Assembly (NCBI GenBank): GCA_017308135.1
Contig: JAFKFM010000007.1
Location: 204,001-268,000, forward strand
DNA length: 64,000 bases
From: Alphaproteobacteria bacterium
GTDB taxonomy: Bacteria > Pseudomonadota > Alphaproteobacteria > CACIAM-22H2
Direction of reading: 5' to 3'
Part shown: positions 17,485 through 26,425 of the stretch, piece after piece
How the letters are laid out: each line of letters begins with the position of its first letter
How positions within the stretch are numbered: the stretch's first letter is position 1
Notes under the pieces: model-generated
What the model saw: only the letters and a program-made list of their open reading frames with translations
Database searches by the model: none
Told to the model about the DNA's origin: nothing
Translations under genes and position numbers: made by a program

Positions 17485-18464
17485 ACGGCGCGCGCGTACT
17501 TATCGTCGGCGGCGGGGGCATGCTGGGCCGCAAACTCGCGCGCCGCTTGCTGGCGCAGGGCCGTATCGGCAAGCGCCCCCTTGGTTCCGTGCATCTCGTC
17601 GATCTCAAGGCGCCCGAAATCGCCGATCTCGGCACGGCGGCGTCCGCCGAAGCCGTGGATATCGTCGCGGGCGATTTGGACGGCCTGCTGGCGCGCCGCG
17701 CGCCCGACTACATCTTTCATCTCGCGGCGATCGTCTCGGGCGAAGCCGAGCAGAATTTCCCGCTCGGCTACGCGGTCAACGTCGAAGGGACGCGACGTCT
17801 GCTCGAAGCGGCACGCCTTGCGGCGAACCGCCCGCGTTTCGTGTTCTCGTCCTCGCTCGCCGTCTTCGGCGGCCGGTTGCCCGATATCGTCCCCGACAGC
17901 CAGCGCACGACGCCGCAATCTTCCTACGGCGCGCAAAAAGCGATCGGCGAACTGCTCGTCGCCGACTACGCCCGTAAAGCCTATGTCGACGGTGTCGCGC
18001 TACGTTTGCCGACGATCGTCGTGCGCCCGGGTGCCCCGAACAAGGCGGCATCGAGTTTCCTGTCGTCGATTTTGCGCGAGCCGCTTGCCGGTAAGGACGC
18101 GGTACTACCCGTCGCCGACGACGTGGCCGCATGGATCGCATCGCCCGGCATCGCCATCCAATCCCTGATCCATGCAGCCGAAATCGATATGGCCACGCTT
18201 GGCGCGGATCATGCGCTGACGGGCCGGGGCATCACCGTGACCGCGGGCGAAATGTTGGATGCCTTGTCGCGCGTCGCGGGCGCCAAGGCGGTCGCGCGCG
18301 TGCGCCGGTCCCCCGACGATACGATCGCGCGGATCGTCGGATCGTGGCCGAGAGCCTTCGCATGCGATGCGGCCACTCGGTTCGGGTTCCCCGTCGACGA
18401 AAGTATCGATGCGATCATACGGGCATATATCGACGAAGAACTAAGCGGTATCGTAGTGGCTTGA
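17481..18464 (+). CDS. denD: D-erythronate dehydrogenase
   Basis: This 327-residue extended SDR/epimerase-fold protein has the NAD site GGGGMLGRKLA (about 10-20), SSSLAVFGG and the YGAQK catalytic motif. It is followed directly by otnK, otnI and otnC, the arrangement that defines DenD in the described D-erythronate route. It would oxidise D-erythronate to 2-oxo-tetronate. Start ATG overlaps the preceding stop by 4 bases. A UDP-sugar epimerase is the generic alternative, but the context is decisive. Confidence 0.85.
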   Translation: MNGARVLIVGGGGMLGRKLARRLLAQGRIGKRPLGSVHLVDLKAPEIADLGTAASAEAVDIVAGDLDGLLARRAPDYIFHLAAIVSGEAEQNFPLGYAVNVEGTRRLLEAARLAANRPRFVFSSSLAVFGGRLPDIVPDSQRTTPQSSYGAQKAIGELLVADYARKAYVDGVALRLPTIVVRPGAPNKAASSFLSSILREPLAGKDAVLPVADDVAAWIASPGIAIQSLIHAAEIDMATLGADHALTGRGITVTAGEMLDALSRVAGAKAVARVRRSPDDTIARIVGSWPRAFACDAATRFGFPVDESIDAIIRAYIDEELSGIVVA

Positions 18465-18484
18465 ACGAAAGCGGAGAAGACGCG

Positions 18485-19747
18485 ATGCGGCTTGGCGTGA
18501 TCGCCGACGATTTCACCGGCGCGAGCGACGCCGCGAATACGCTGGTGCGCGGCTTCATGGCGACGGTTCAGTCGGTCGGCATACCGCAAGGTGCGGCTCC
18601 CGATTGCGACGCGCTGGTCGTTTCGTTGAAGACGCGCACGATTCCCGTCGCCGATGCCGTGCGCGAATCATTGGCGGCGCTGGAATGGTTGATCGCGGCG
18701 GGCTGCGAACAATTTCTGTTCAAGTATTGCTCGACCTTCGATTCCACGAAGGACGGCAATATCGGCCCGGTTGCGCAAGCCTTGCGCGCCAGGCTCGGCG
18801 CCAAGATGGCGATCGTCTGCCCGGTGGCGCCGTCGCTCGGCCGCACGCTTTACCAGGGCAATCTGTTCGTCAACGGCACGCCATTGGCGGAATCGGGCAT
18901 GCGCAACCATCCGCTGACGCCGATGACCGATTCCGATATTCGCCGCTGGCTGTCGTACCAAACCGATGTGCCGGTCGGCTTGGTTGCCTATGAGACCGTG
19001 AAGAAAGGCGCCAGCGCCGTGCGCGCGGCCCTCGATGCCGCCATCGCGAAGGGGCAGGGCTTCGCCGTGACCGATGCGGTCGACGACGCGGATCTTCTGG
19101 TTTTGGGCGAAGCGGTTGCCGACGACGTTCTCGTGACCGGCGGCTCGGGCATCGGCAAGGGGCTCGCGGCGAATTTCGTCAAAAGCGGCAAGGCGGCGAA
19201 ACCGATGGCCGAGCCCTTCATCGCGGGGCCGGGTGTGGCGTTGTGCGGCTCGTGCTCGGAAGCGTCGCGCCGCCAAGTGAAAGCGCATGCCGCGTCGCAT
19301 CCTGCGCTGGCGATTTCCGCCGATGCGGTGATCGAAAAGCGTATGGATGTCGCCGTGGCGCTCGATTTCGCCCGCGCCAATAAAGATAAGTCGCCGCTGA
19401 TCTATTCGAGCGCCGATCCCGCCGAGGTGCGCGCCGCGCAACAGCGTTACGGAACGACGGTCGCGGCCGAAGCGCTCGAAAGCTTCTTCGGCAAGCTGGC
19501 GGTGGCGTTGCGCGACGCGGGTTTCACGCGTTTGGCGATCGGCGGCGGCGAAACCTCGGGCGCCGTCGTTTCGGCGTTGGGCGTTACGACGATGCGCGTC
19601 GGGCCGGAGATCGACCCCGGCGTGCCGGTCTTGACCGTCGCGGGCGCGTCGCCCTATCGCTTGGCGCTCAAAAGCGGCAATTTCGGCGCGGACGATTTTT
19701 TCGCGGCGGCGCTTGGCGCTCTCGCGACCGGCAAGGGCAGGGGCTAA
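18485..19747 (+). CDS. otnK: 3-oxo-tetronate kinase
   Basis: This 420-residue four-carbon acid sugar kinase (DUF1537 family) begins with the family signature IADDFTGASDAANTL. The C-terminal ATP-binding domain has LAIGGGETSGAVVSALG, and the linker region CGSCSEASRRQV is typical. It phosphorylates 3-oxo-tetronate at C4. ATG 18485 is the only start that gives the standard N-terminus. It is followed by otnI with a one-base overlap. Confidence 0.92.
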   Translation: MRLGVIADDFTGASDAANTLVRGFMATVQSVGIPQGAAPDCDALVVSLKTRTIPVADAVRESLAALEWLIAAGCEQFLFKYCSTFDSTKDGNIGPVAQALRARLGAKMAIVCPVAPSLGRTLYQGNLFVNGTPLAESGMRNHPLTPMTDSDIRRWLSYQTDVPVGLVAYETVKKGASAVRAALDAAIAKGQGFAVTDAVDDADLLVLGEAVADDVLVTGGSGIGKGLAANFVKSGKAAKPMAEPFIAGPGVALCGSCSEASRRQVKAHAASHPALAISADAVIEKRMDVAVALDFARANKDKSPLIYSSADPAEVRAAQQRYGTTVAAEALESFFGKLAVALRDAGFTRLAIGGGETSGAVVSALGVTTMRVGPEIDPGVPVLTVAGASPYRLALKSGNFGADDFFAAALGALATGKGRG

Positions 19748-20526
19748 TGGCGAAATTCTCCGCCAATCTCGGGTTTTTGTGGACCGAACTTCCGCTGGCG
19801 CAGCGGATCGCTGCGGCGGCGCATGCGGGTTTCGGCGCGGTGGAATTGCATTGGCCGTACGAAGTTCCGGCGGCGGATGTCGCGCGGGCTTGCGCGCAAC
19901 ACCGGGTCAAGCTTCTGGCGCTCAACTCGCCGCTCGGCGACACGGCGAAAGGCGAGTTCGGATTGGCGGCCTTGCCGGGCCGCGAGAAGGATTTTCTGGC
20001 GTCGATGCGCATTGCCGCCGACTACGCTTCGCGTGCCGGCGCCGCGAGCGTTCATGTGATGGCGGGGCTGATCGATCCATCGGTCGTCGCGGAAGCCCGT
20101 CCGGCTTTCTTACGGAACCTTCGCGCCGCCGCCGATATCGCGGGCGAGAAGGGGCTCCGGATTCTGCTCGAGCCGCTCAATCGGCGGGACAAGCCCGGAT
20201 ATTTCTATTCGACGATCGCACCAGCGCTCGAAATCATCGGCGAGCTCGGTTTCCCGCATCTCCGTTTGATGTTCGACGTCTATCATGTCGCGGTCATGGA
20301 AGGCGACGTGACGAAGAAACTGGAAGCCCATCTGGCGTCGATCGGCCATGTCCAGATCGCGGCGGTTCCCAGCCGCGCGGAGCCGGACGAAGGCGAGATC
20401 GATTTCGGTCATATCGTCCGGGCATTGGATCGACTGGGCTATGAAGGTTGGATCGGCGCAGAATACAAGCCGCGCACGACGACCCAAGAGGGGCTTGGCT
20501 GGTACGATCGATTTCGGAGTATCTGA
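19747..20526 (+). CDS. otnI: 2-oxo-tetronate isomerase (Hyi family)
   Basis: This 259-residue TIM-barrel protein of the hydroxypyruvate isomerase family has metal/active-site segments ILLEPLNRRDKPGYF, LRLMFDVYH and WIGAEYKP. It converts 2-oxo-tetronate to 3-oxo-tetronate. Its position between otnK and otnC favours OtnI over classic hydroxypyruvate isomerase. Start ATG overlaps the otnK stop. Confidence 0.88.
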   Translation: MAKFSANLGFLWTELPLAQRIAAAAHAGFGAVELHWPYEVPAADVARACAQHRVKLLALNSPLGDTAKGEFGLAALPGREKDFLASMRIAADYASRAGAASVHVMAGLIDPSVVAEARPAFLRNLRAAADIAGEKGLRILLEPLNRRDKPGYFYSTIAPALEIIGELGFPHLRLMFDVYHVAVMEGDVTKKLEAHLASIGHVQIAAVPSRAEPDEGEIDFGHIVRALDRLGYEGWIGAEYKPRTTTQEGLGWYDRFRSI

Positions 20527-20541
20527 CGAGGGAGGATAAAC

Positions 20542-21183
20542 GTGAGCAGCAGCGAAACGGGGATCCGCGAATGGATCGCGCGCCACGGAGAATCCCTTTA
20601 TGTACGTGGCTACGCGCACGGTAGTTCGGGCAATATCAGCGCGCGCGTCGAAGGTGGCTTCCTGATCTCGCCGACCAATTCCTGCTTGGGGCGGCTCGAT
20701 CCTGCGCGCATCTCTAAAGTTACGGATGACGGCACGCATGTCGGCGGGGACAAGCCGTCGAAAGAAGCGTTTCTGCATCTCGCGATGTATCGCAAACGCC
20801 CGGTATCCAAGGCGATTGTGCATTTGCATTCCACGCATTGTGTCGCGGTGTCGTGCATGTGCCACGACGACACCGGCGACGTGTTGCCGCCGATCACGGC
20901 CTATTACGTGATGCGCATCGGCAAGCTGCCGCTCGTGCCCTACTATCCGCCGGGCGAGCGTTCGCTCGCCGACGCGGTCGCGGCCTTGGCCGAGAAGCAC
21001 AATGCCGTGCTGCTCGCCAATCACGGCCCCATCGTCGCGGGCAAATCGCTCGACGACGCGGTCTATTCCGTCGAGGAACTCGAGGAGACGGCAAAGCTCT
21101 ATCTGCTGCTTAATGGCCCGAAGGCGCTCAGCTATCTGACCCAGGCGCAAGTTACGCAACTCGGCGAGTTGTTCCCAAGCTGA
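20542..21183 (+). CDS. otnC: 3-oxo-tetronate 4-phosphate decarboxylase
   Basis: This 213-residue class II aldolase/adducin-fold protein has zinc ligands in HLHSTHC, the catalytic glutamate in KPSKEAFLH, and the third histidine in ANHGP. It decarboxylates 3-oxo-tetronate 4-phosphate to dihydroxyacetone phosphate and CO2, completing the pathway. GTG at 20542 follows GAGGGAGG. It is the last intact gene of the unit starting near 15034. Confidence 0.9.
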   Translation: MSSSETGIREWIARHGESLYVRGYAHGSSGNISARVEGGFLISPTNSCLGRLDPARISKVTDDGTHVGGDKPSKEAFLHLAMYRKRPVSKAIVHLHSTHCVAVSCMCHDDTGDVLPPITAYYVMRIGKLPLVPYYPPGERSLADAVAALAEKHNAVLLANHGPIVAGKSLDDAVYSVEELEETAKLYLLLNGPKALSYLTQAQVTQLGELFPS

Positions 21184-21214
21184 TTGTGATCCATAGGCGA
21201 GATGGGAGTATCGC

Positions 21215-22006
21215 GTGTTCGATTTTACGAAGGGAATTTACGCGGCTTGCGTGACGCCGTTCTGGTCGAACGGTTCGATTGACTGGCCGTCCTTGCGTGC
21301 ATATTTCGCAGAAGTCGTCGCTGGATCACCGGACGGCTTGGTTGTGAATACCGTCCTCGGTGAAGCCGCCGCACTTTCTCTCACAGAGGCGGTTGACATC
21401 GTTGCCCGGGCTAGGGATGCAGCGCGCGGTGTCTGCGCCGTCGTGACCGGCATCGATACGAGGTGGGGTACAATAGGCGAAACAGTGCAAGATTTGTCTG
21501 AAGCTGGTGCTGAAGGATTCTTGATTTCGGCCGGTGGAACGCGAGCGTCGATCGCTGGTGCGGACGATCTATTGGCAGTCGACCAGCTCTCGTCCTTGGC
21601 GATGTCAGAGAATCTGACGACCGACGAAGTGTCCTTTCTTGACGATCGCAAGAGGGGATGTCTCGGTGCAGTTCTCGGCTTCGCGGGATTGCCGACGTCT
21701 AAGATGGTTGCGCTCAACCGTTTTCTGGACCGCGGTGATATGCAGCAAGCTGAACGTCTTTGGGGCGAGATCGAGCCTTGGGCCAAGTTTTGCGCGACGG
21801 GGGACGCCGGCAGGTTCGTGACGATCGCCAAGCAGATTCTATACCGTCAACGTGTAATCGCTAGCGCCACAACGCGAGCACCGATCGCTCCCCCGAATCG
21901 GGATTTACTTGAGGCGATCGATGGTTTTTTTGTGCGCCACCGTCTAGATAAGCCGGAGAACTTGCCGCCCGGATTTATACTCGCCCGTACAGCAATGCCT
22001 CGATGA
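21215..22006 (+). pseudogene. Decayed dihydrodipicolinate synthase-family gene
   Basis: The 263-codon frame is intact, but the product lacks the centre of the barrel. Residues 1-104 match the N-terminal half of DHDPS-like aldolases and residues from about 129 match the late half (GCLGAVLGFAGLPTSKM). About 60 residues that hold the active-site Tyr-region and the Schiff-base lysine are missing, replaced by unrelated sequence (AGGTRASIAGADDLL). Compared with the intact relative at 46691 the catalytic lysine is absent, so aldolase activity is not expected. Third codon positions are more relaxed (TCT, ACA, GGT) than in neighbours, consistent with decay or a different origin. Confidence 0.72.
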
Positions 22007-22021
22007 AAGTCGCCGGATCCT

Positions 22022-23407
22022 TTATGGGCGTGCCGGCGTCATCAAAGGGATAATTTCCCCGACGTCGGCAACCGTCTCGATCCGATCCACGGTCTCGATG
22101 AGCTTGTCCGCGGCGCCGGCCGTTAGAACGGTCGAGAATAATTCCCGTGCCTTCGTTTGCACTTGGGCTTTCGACATCGGATTCTCGGCCCGGCCAAGGA
22201 CGTTGCGGTCTTGATCCGCGCCGAAGGTGCCCCGTTCGGTGTCGATCTCGACACGGCTGTCGAAACGCTGAAGTTGCGGCAATGGCCCCAGAAACTCGAT
22301 ACGCCGCCCAACCGCCTCGACGGCGGGATCGCGCATCCGTTCGGCATCGTGGGCAGCATCGAAGGTCAGTTTGCCGTCAACCAGCGTGACCGCCATGCAA
22401 TAGCGGAGATTGACGTCGGGCATACGGCTTTTGTCGCCGATCACCTTGTACCAGTCCTCGTTATAGAAAATGCGAATGCGCTTGGCTTCCAGGGCCGTCA
22501 CCCGGTGATCCGCGATGATCTTCTCGAGCGCCCCGAGCGGAGCGGCGATCGGATATCCGACCGGATAGAGCTTGATATCCGTATCGAGGATCTCGTGCCG
22601 CGTGCCGAGGCGATCCGTCAACGCCATCGGGTTCGGCTTGGCGGTGATCGCGTCGAGCATGTTCCTGTCGTTCATCTCCAACACGTCGCCGCCGCCCGAG
22701 AATCCCGCACGTACCAGCGCGGCGCATTTCACCCCGTTCATCGCCGGCATGCCCGCGAAGACGTAGCTTTTCAGCGTATGCCGCTCGTCGCGCCGCCACG
22801 TCGTCAGCCCGGATGCTTCCTGCGCGAGATAATTCAGTAGGACCATGAAGCGATGCTCGTCGAAGCCCATCAGGGCGCCCGCAGCGTAGCCTGCGCCGAA
22901 CAAAGGACCGTAGGCGTGGCTCGACATCGAGGATGCTTTGAACGTCATGCCCGCGCCGAGCGCGCGCGCGAAGCGGATCGTCATTTCGTAGCCGAGAATC
23001 GTGGCGCGCAGCAGCGCCTCGCCCGAGCTGCCCAATTCCTCCGCGACCGCCATCGCCGCCGGCAAGACGCCACAGCCGGGATGCGTTTGACTTTCTTCGT
23101 GCGAGTCGTCGGATTCATCGGCATGGGCCGACATGCCGTTGGCGAGTGCGGCTTCAACCAAGGATGCGCGCGCATCGGTCCCTAAGATCGACGCGACGGA
23201 ACGCCCCCCGAGCGATTCCGCGTAACGCCTTCCCGCGATGCCGGCTTCGAGGGCGGCGCCGGAAACAATCGCGGCGAGTGTATCCAGGAGCTGAAGTTTG
23301 CCTTTCTCGCGGACCGCATCCGGATAGGGGAATTTAGCCGAGCCGGCGGCGTAGCGCGCGACGGCAGCGCCATAGCCGTAGTTTCGATCGATCGTGACAT
23401 CGGTCAT
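22022..23407 (-). CDS. MmgE/PrpD family protein
   Basis: This 461-residue protein has the helical PrpD-like domain with DTLAAIVSGAALE, the HADESDDSHEESQTHPG segment and the later PVGYPIAAPLGALEKI block. Family members dehydrate 2-methylcitrate or related acids or act as decarboxylases such as cis-aconitate decarboxylase. ATG 23407 (MTDVTIDRNYG) is chosen because GGGGGA lies ahead; ATG 23425 has no ribosome site. It converges with the decayed gene at 21215 and shares a ~240-base divergent region with the ABC genes at 23647. The true substrate is unknown. Confidence 0.82.
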   Translation of the reverse strand: MTDVTIDRNYGYGAAVARYAAGSAKFPYPDAVREKGKLQLLDTLAAIVSGAALEAGIAGRRYAESLGGRSVASILGTDARASLVEAALANGMSAHADESDDSHEESQTHPGCGVLPAAMAVAEELGSSGEALLRATILGYEMTIRFARALGAGMTFKASSMSSHAYGPLFGAGYAAGALMGFDEHRFMVLLNYLAQEASGLTTWRRDERHTLKSYVFAGMPAMNGVKCAALVRAGFSGGGDVLEMNDRNMLDAITAKPNPMALTDRLGTRHEILDTDIKLYPVGYPIAAPLGALEKIIADHRVTALEAKRIRIFYNEDWYKVIGDKSRMPDVNLRYCMAVTLVDGKLTFDAAHDAERMRDPAVEAVGRRIEFLGPLPQLQRFDSRVEIDTERGTFGADQDRNVLGRAENPMSKAQVQTKARELFSTVLTAGAADKLIETVDRIETVADVGEIIPLMTPARP

Positions 23408-23473
23408 CGGCGGCGGTTCCCCCATATTCGTTTCGGCGACATTCAGCTGTAGGCGGGCATCGGCGCGTTTTTC

Positions 23474-23517
23474 TTGACGGGCTCGACTTCGATCACTAGA
23501 TTATGAAAACGCTTACA
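23474..23517 (+). promoter_or_regulatory. Promoter and LacI-type operator of AfuABC-type operon
   Basis: TTGACG (23474-23479) and TAGATT (23497-23502) are 17 bases apart. The operator TGAAAACGCTTACA (23504-23517) starts just after the -10, where repressor binding would block initiation. Confidence 0.72.
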
Positions 23518-23646
23518 TGGCAAAGCAAGGTTTCTGTTCGGAACCGAGCAGGCGCCAGGGCTGGGAGGAAATTGCATTGCGGAGCAGTGGTTTGAGCTCG
23601 TTTTGCAGGGCCGGAGAAGGCCTGGGCCGCGCTTTCCGGTGAACGC

Positions 23647-25341
23647 GTGAGCGCCGTCGCACAGCCTCGTTCCGGCTATCCCATCGGGCCGCTCGTGCCG
23701 TGGCTGATCGGCTTCCTGTGCCTTAGCTATCTGGTCGCCATTCCGATCGGCTACATGGCTTACGACAGCCTGACCGACGGCGGTTTCACCCTCGCCGCGT
23801 ATCGGGAATTCTTCGACGATCCCAAGCTGCGCGTGGCGATGCGCAATTCTCTGTTGGTCGCGGCGGGCGTGGCGGTGTTGAGCGTGCTGGTGGGCGCACC
23901 TTTGGCGTTCGGCGTCGCGCGCACCAACATGCGTGGCAAAGCAATCGTCAGCGCCACGATGATCGTGTCGCTCGTTTCTCCCGATTTCCTGCTCGCGATG
24001 GCCTATATCGCGCTCGCCGGGCCCAATGTCGGGTACTTCAATCTCGCTCTGCGTCGCGTCTTCGATCTCGACATCATGTCGGGGCCGCTCAATATCTTCA
24101 CGCTGTGGGGCCTGATCTTCACCGCGTTGCCGCACGGCGTTTCCTACGTCTTCCTGACGCTCGTGCCGGCCTTGCGCAACGTTGATCCCGCGCTGGAGGA
24201 AGCTTCGCGCGTGCAGGGTGCGGGCGCGCTGCAAACCTTGCGCGATGTGACGCTGCCGCTGATGCGGCCCGCGCTGATGTCGGGTGCGTTGCTGGCCTTC
24301 GCAGGTAGCCTCGCCATGTACGGTCCGCCGCATATGCTGCGGCTCAACGTGTTGACCATCTCGATCCGGGAATCCCTCATCCGGCTCGACTTCAAAGGCG
24401 CGTCTGCGGCTTCGATCATTCTGATTCTGATGTCGCTTGTGGCGCTGGTCGTCTATCGCCGCAGCACGCGTCAGGCCGAACGCTTCCGCACGGTCGGCGG
24501 TAAGTCCTTCGGCGGCCGCGACACCGATTTGGGCTGGGTCGGCCACGCGTTTACGGCGCTCGGGATTGCCTATGTGCTCGCGGCGTTGATCGTGCCCTAT
24601 GGCGGGATGCTCGTGATCTCGCTGATGAAAAGTGTCGGGCTCGGGTTCAGCGCTGGGAACTGGAGTTTCGACAATTATCGCGTGGTTTTCGCGGATCCGG
24701 CGGTGCGCGCGGCGGCGCAATTATCGATCACGCTGGCGGCATCGGCCGCGACGCTGGTCGCCATTCTCGGCTTCCTCGTCGCGCATGTTGTCGTGCGATC
24801 CAAAATTCCGGCACGCTCACTGCTCGACTATTTGTCGATCATTCCGCTTGCCGTACCGGGGACGGCGCTCGCCATCGCGCTGGCGGTCATCTACCTCAAT
24901 CCGCCACTCAACATGTTGGGGCTCTACGGCTCTTTCGGCATCTTGTTCGTTGCCTACATCACGCGTTTCGTAACCTTCGGTGTGCGAACAAGCCAAAGTG
25001 CGTTGATCCAGCTCTCGCCAGAATTCGAAGAAGCCTCGCGCGTTGCGGGCGCCAACGGCCTCACCACAGTCGGGTTCATTACTCTGCCGATGATGCGCCA
25101 GACGTTCATCTACACATGGCTGTTGGTTTTCGTGCTGGCGCTTCCCGAGCTTAGCGCCTCGATCATCCTCAAAGGCATCCACACCCAAACACTATCGACC
25201 GTCCTGCTCGACATCTGGAACGGCAATGGCGGTCTCGCGCAGGCCTGTGCCTTCGGCATGACGATGTTCGTTTCCGTCGCCACCATTTTGGGGGCAGCGG
25301 CCGCGCTTTCGCGCAAAGCGGGCATACGCATGGGCGGCTGA
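23647..25341 (+). CDS. ABC transporter permease, fused two-domain (AfuB/FbpB type)
   Basis: This 564-residue protein carries two permease domains in tandem, each ending with an EAA loop (EEASRVQGAGALQTLRDVTLPLMRP near 190 and EEASRVAGANGLTTVGFITLPMMRQ near 460), and about twelve hydrophobic segments. It matches the ferric/thiamine/phosphonate-type ABC permeases. GTG at 23647 has only a weak ribosome site. With the binding protein at 25382 and ATPase at 26406 it forms one importer. Relatives import Fe3+, hexose phosphates or aminoethylphosphonate; here the downstream sugar-acid enzymes suggest an organic anion. Confidence 0.88.
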   Translation: MSAVAQPRSGYPIGPLVPWLIGFLCLSYLVAIPIGYMAYDSLTDGGFTLAAYREFFDDPKLRVAMRNSLLVAAGVAVLSVLVGAPLAFGVARTNMRGKAIVSATMIVSLVSPDFLLAMAYIALAGPNVGYFNLALRRVFDLDIMSGPLNIFTLWGLIFTALPHGVSYVFLTLVPALRNVDPALEEASRVQGAGALQTLRDVTLPLMRPALMSGALLAFAGSLAMYGPPHMLRLNVLTISIRESLIRLDFKGASAASIILILMSLVALVVYRRSTRQAERFRTVGGKSFGGRDTDLGWVGHAFTALGIAYVLAALIVPYGGMLVISLMKSVGLGFSAGNWSFDNYRVVFADPAVRAAAQLSITLAASAATLVAILGFLVAHVVVRSKIPARSLLDYLSIIPLAVPGTALAIALAVIYLNPPLNMLGLYGSFGILFVAYITRFVTFGVRTSQSALIQLSPEFEEASRVAGANGLTTVGFITLPMMRQTFIYTWLLVFVLALPELSASIILKGIHTQTLSTVLLDIWNGNGGLAQACAFGMTMFVSVATILGAAAALSRKAGIRMGG

Positions 25342-25381
25342 ATCAACCTGATAAACGCAAATGCATAAAAGGGAGGACACA

Positions 25382-26425
25382 ATGAAACGCACGAAACATA
25401 ACGATATTTCCCGCCGCGCGCTTCTGATAGGTGCGGGAACGGGGCTCGCCGCCGCGTCGATCGTTCCGGCCTCGGCGCAGGCGCGCAAACTGACGATCTA
25501 CTCTGCCTACGAGAATTCGCAGGTGGCGCCGCTCGCGCGTGCTTTCGAAGCGAAGAACCCCGGTATCGGCGTCGATCATTTCCGTCAGCCGGGTGAAGAG
25601 CTGCTCGCCACGCTGGAACTCGAACTGCGCGCCCGCAGTCCTAAGGCCGACGTCGTCGGGCTCAACGATGCATCGATCGCCTATCTGCAGCGTCGGCACG
25701 ACGCGTTCGAACCCTACAAGGCCGCCGGTATCGAGAAGGCACGCGCCGAGATGCGCAGCCCCGGTGACGTGTTCACGCCCGCCTTCGTGAATCTCTATCT
25801 CATCCACTACAACACGCGCCGCATTTCAGCGGCGGATGCGCCGAAAAGCTGGTTCGATCTGCTCGAGCCGAAATGGCGCAACCAGATTGCGATGGCTGAC
25901 CCGAACTCGTCGCAGTCGGTGCAATCCTTCGTCTGGTTCATCGCCGACCATCTCGTCAAGCAGGATCCGGCGAAATACGGCTGGGAGTATTTCAAGAAGC
26001 TCGGTGCCAACGGCGTCCATCTCGAATCCTCGCACGGCACGATCCGTGACTTGGCGGTCAGCGGCGAGCGTCCGCTGGGGATCAATCTGCTGGCGAATGC
26101 GCAGACGGCCGCCAATCGCGGTGAGCCGACCAGCAACGTGTGGCCGATCGAGGGCGCGCCGGGCGAGCTGTCCGCGTTCGGCTTGATGCGCGCTTCGCGC
26201 CAGAAAGAGCTCGGCAAGCTGTGGCTCGACTTCATTATCTCGGAAGAAGGGCAGGCGCTGATGCCGGCCTCGCTGGGCGGCGCACCGGTGCGCAACGACG
26301 TCGCGTACAAATTCCCCGACGGCTCGGCGCTCGATCAGGTGAAGATCGTGAACGTCGATTCCGGCTTCATCTCCGAGAACAAGCGTACGCAGGCGCGGAA
26401 GTTCCATGAAGCCCTCGGCCGATAA
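25382..26425 (+). CDS. ABC transporter substrate-binding protein (AfuA/FutA type, Tat signal)
   Basis: This 347-residue periplasmic protein begins with a twin-arginine signal (DISRRALLIGAGTGLAAASIVPASA, cut near ASA-QA). The mature domain opens KLTIYSAYENSQVAPLARAFEAKNPGI and has PKSWFDLLEPKWRNQIAMADPNSS, as in class 2 iron/spermidine-like binding proteins. ATG 25382 is chosen because GGGAGGA precedes it; an in-frame ATG at 25361 lies before that site. Its stop overlaps the ATPase start by 20 bases. Tat export suggests it folds before transport. Confidence 0.86.
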   Translation: MKRTKHNDISRRALLIGAGTGLAAASIVPASAQARKLTIYSAYENSQVAPLARAFEAKNPGIGVDHFRQPGEELLATLELELRARSPKADVVGLNDASIAYLQRRHDAFEPYKAAGIEKARAEMRSPGDVFTPAFVNLYLIHYNTRRISAADAPKSWFDLLEPKWRNQIAMADPNSSQSVQSFVWFIADHLVKQDPAKYGWEYFKKLGANGVHLESSHGTIRDLAVSGERPLGINLLANAQTAANRGEPTSNVWPIEGAPGELSAFGLMRASRQKELGKLWLDFIISEEGQALMPASLGGAPVRNDVAYKFPDGSALDQVKIVNVDSGFISENKRTQARKFHEALGR

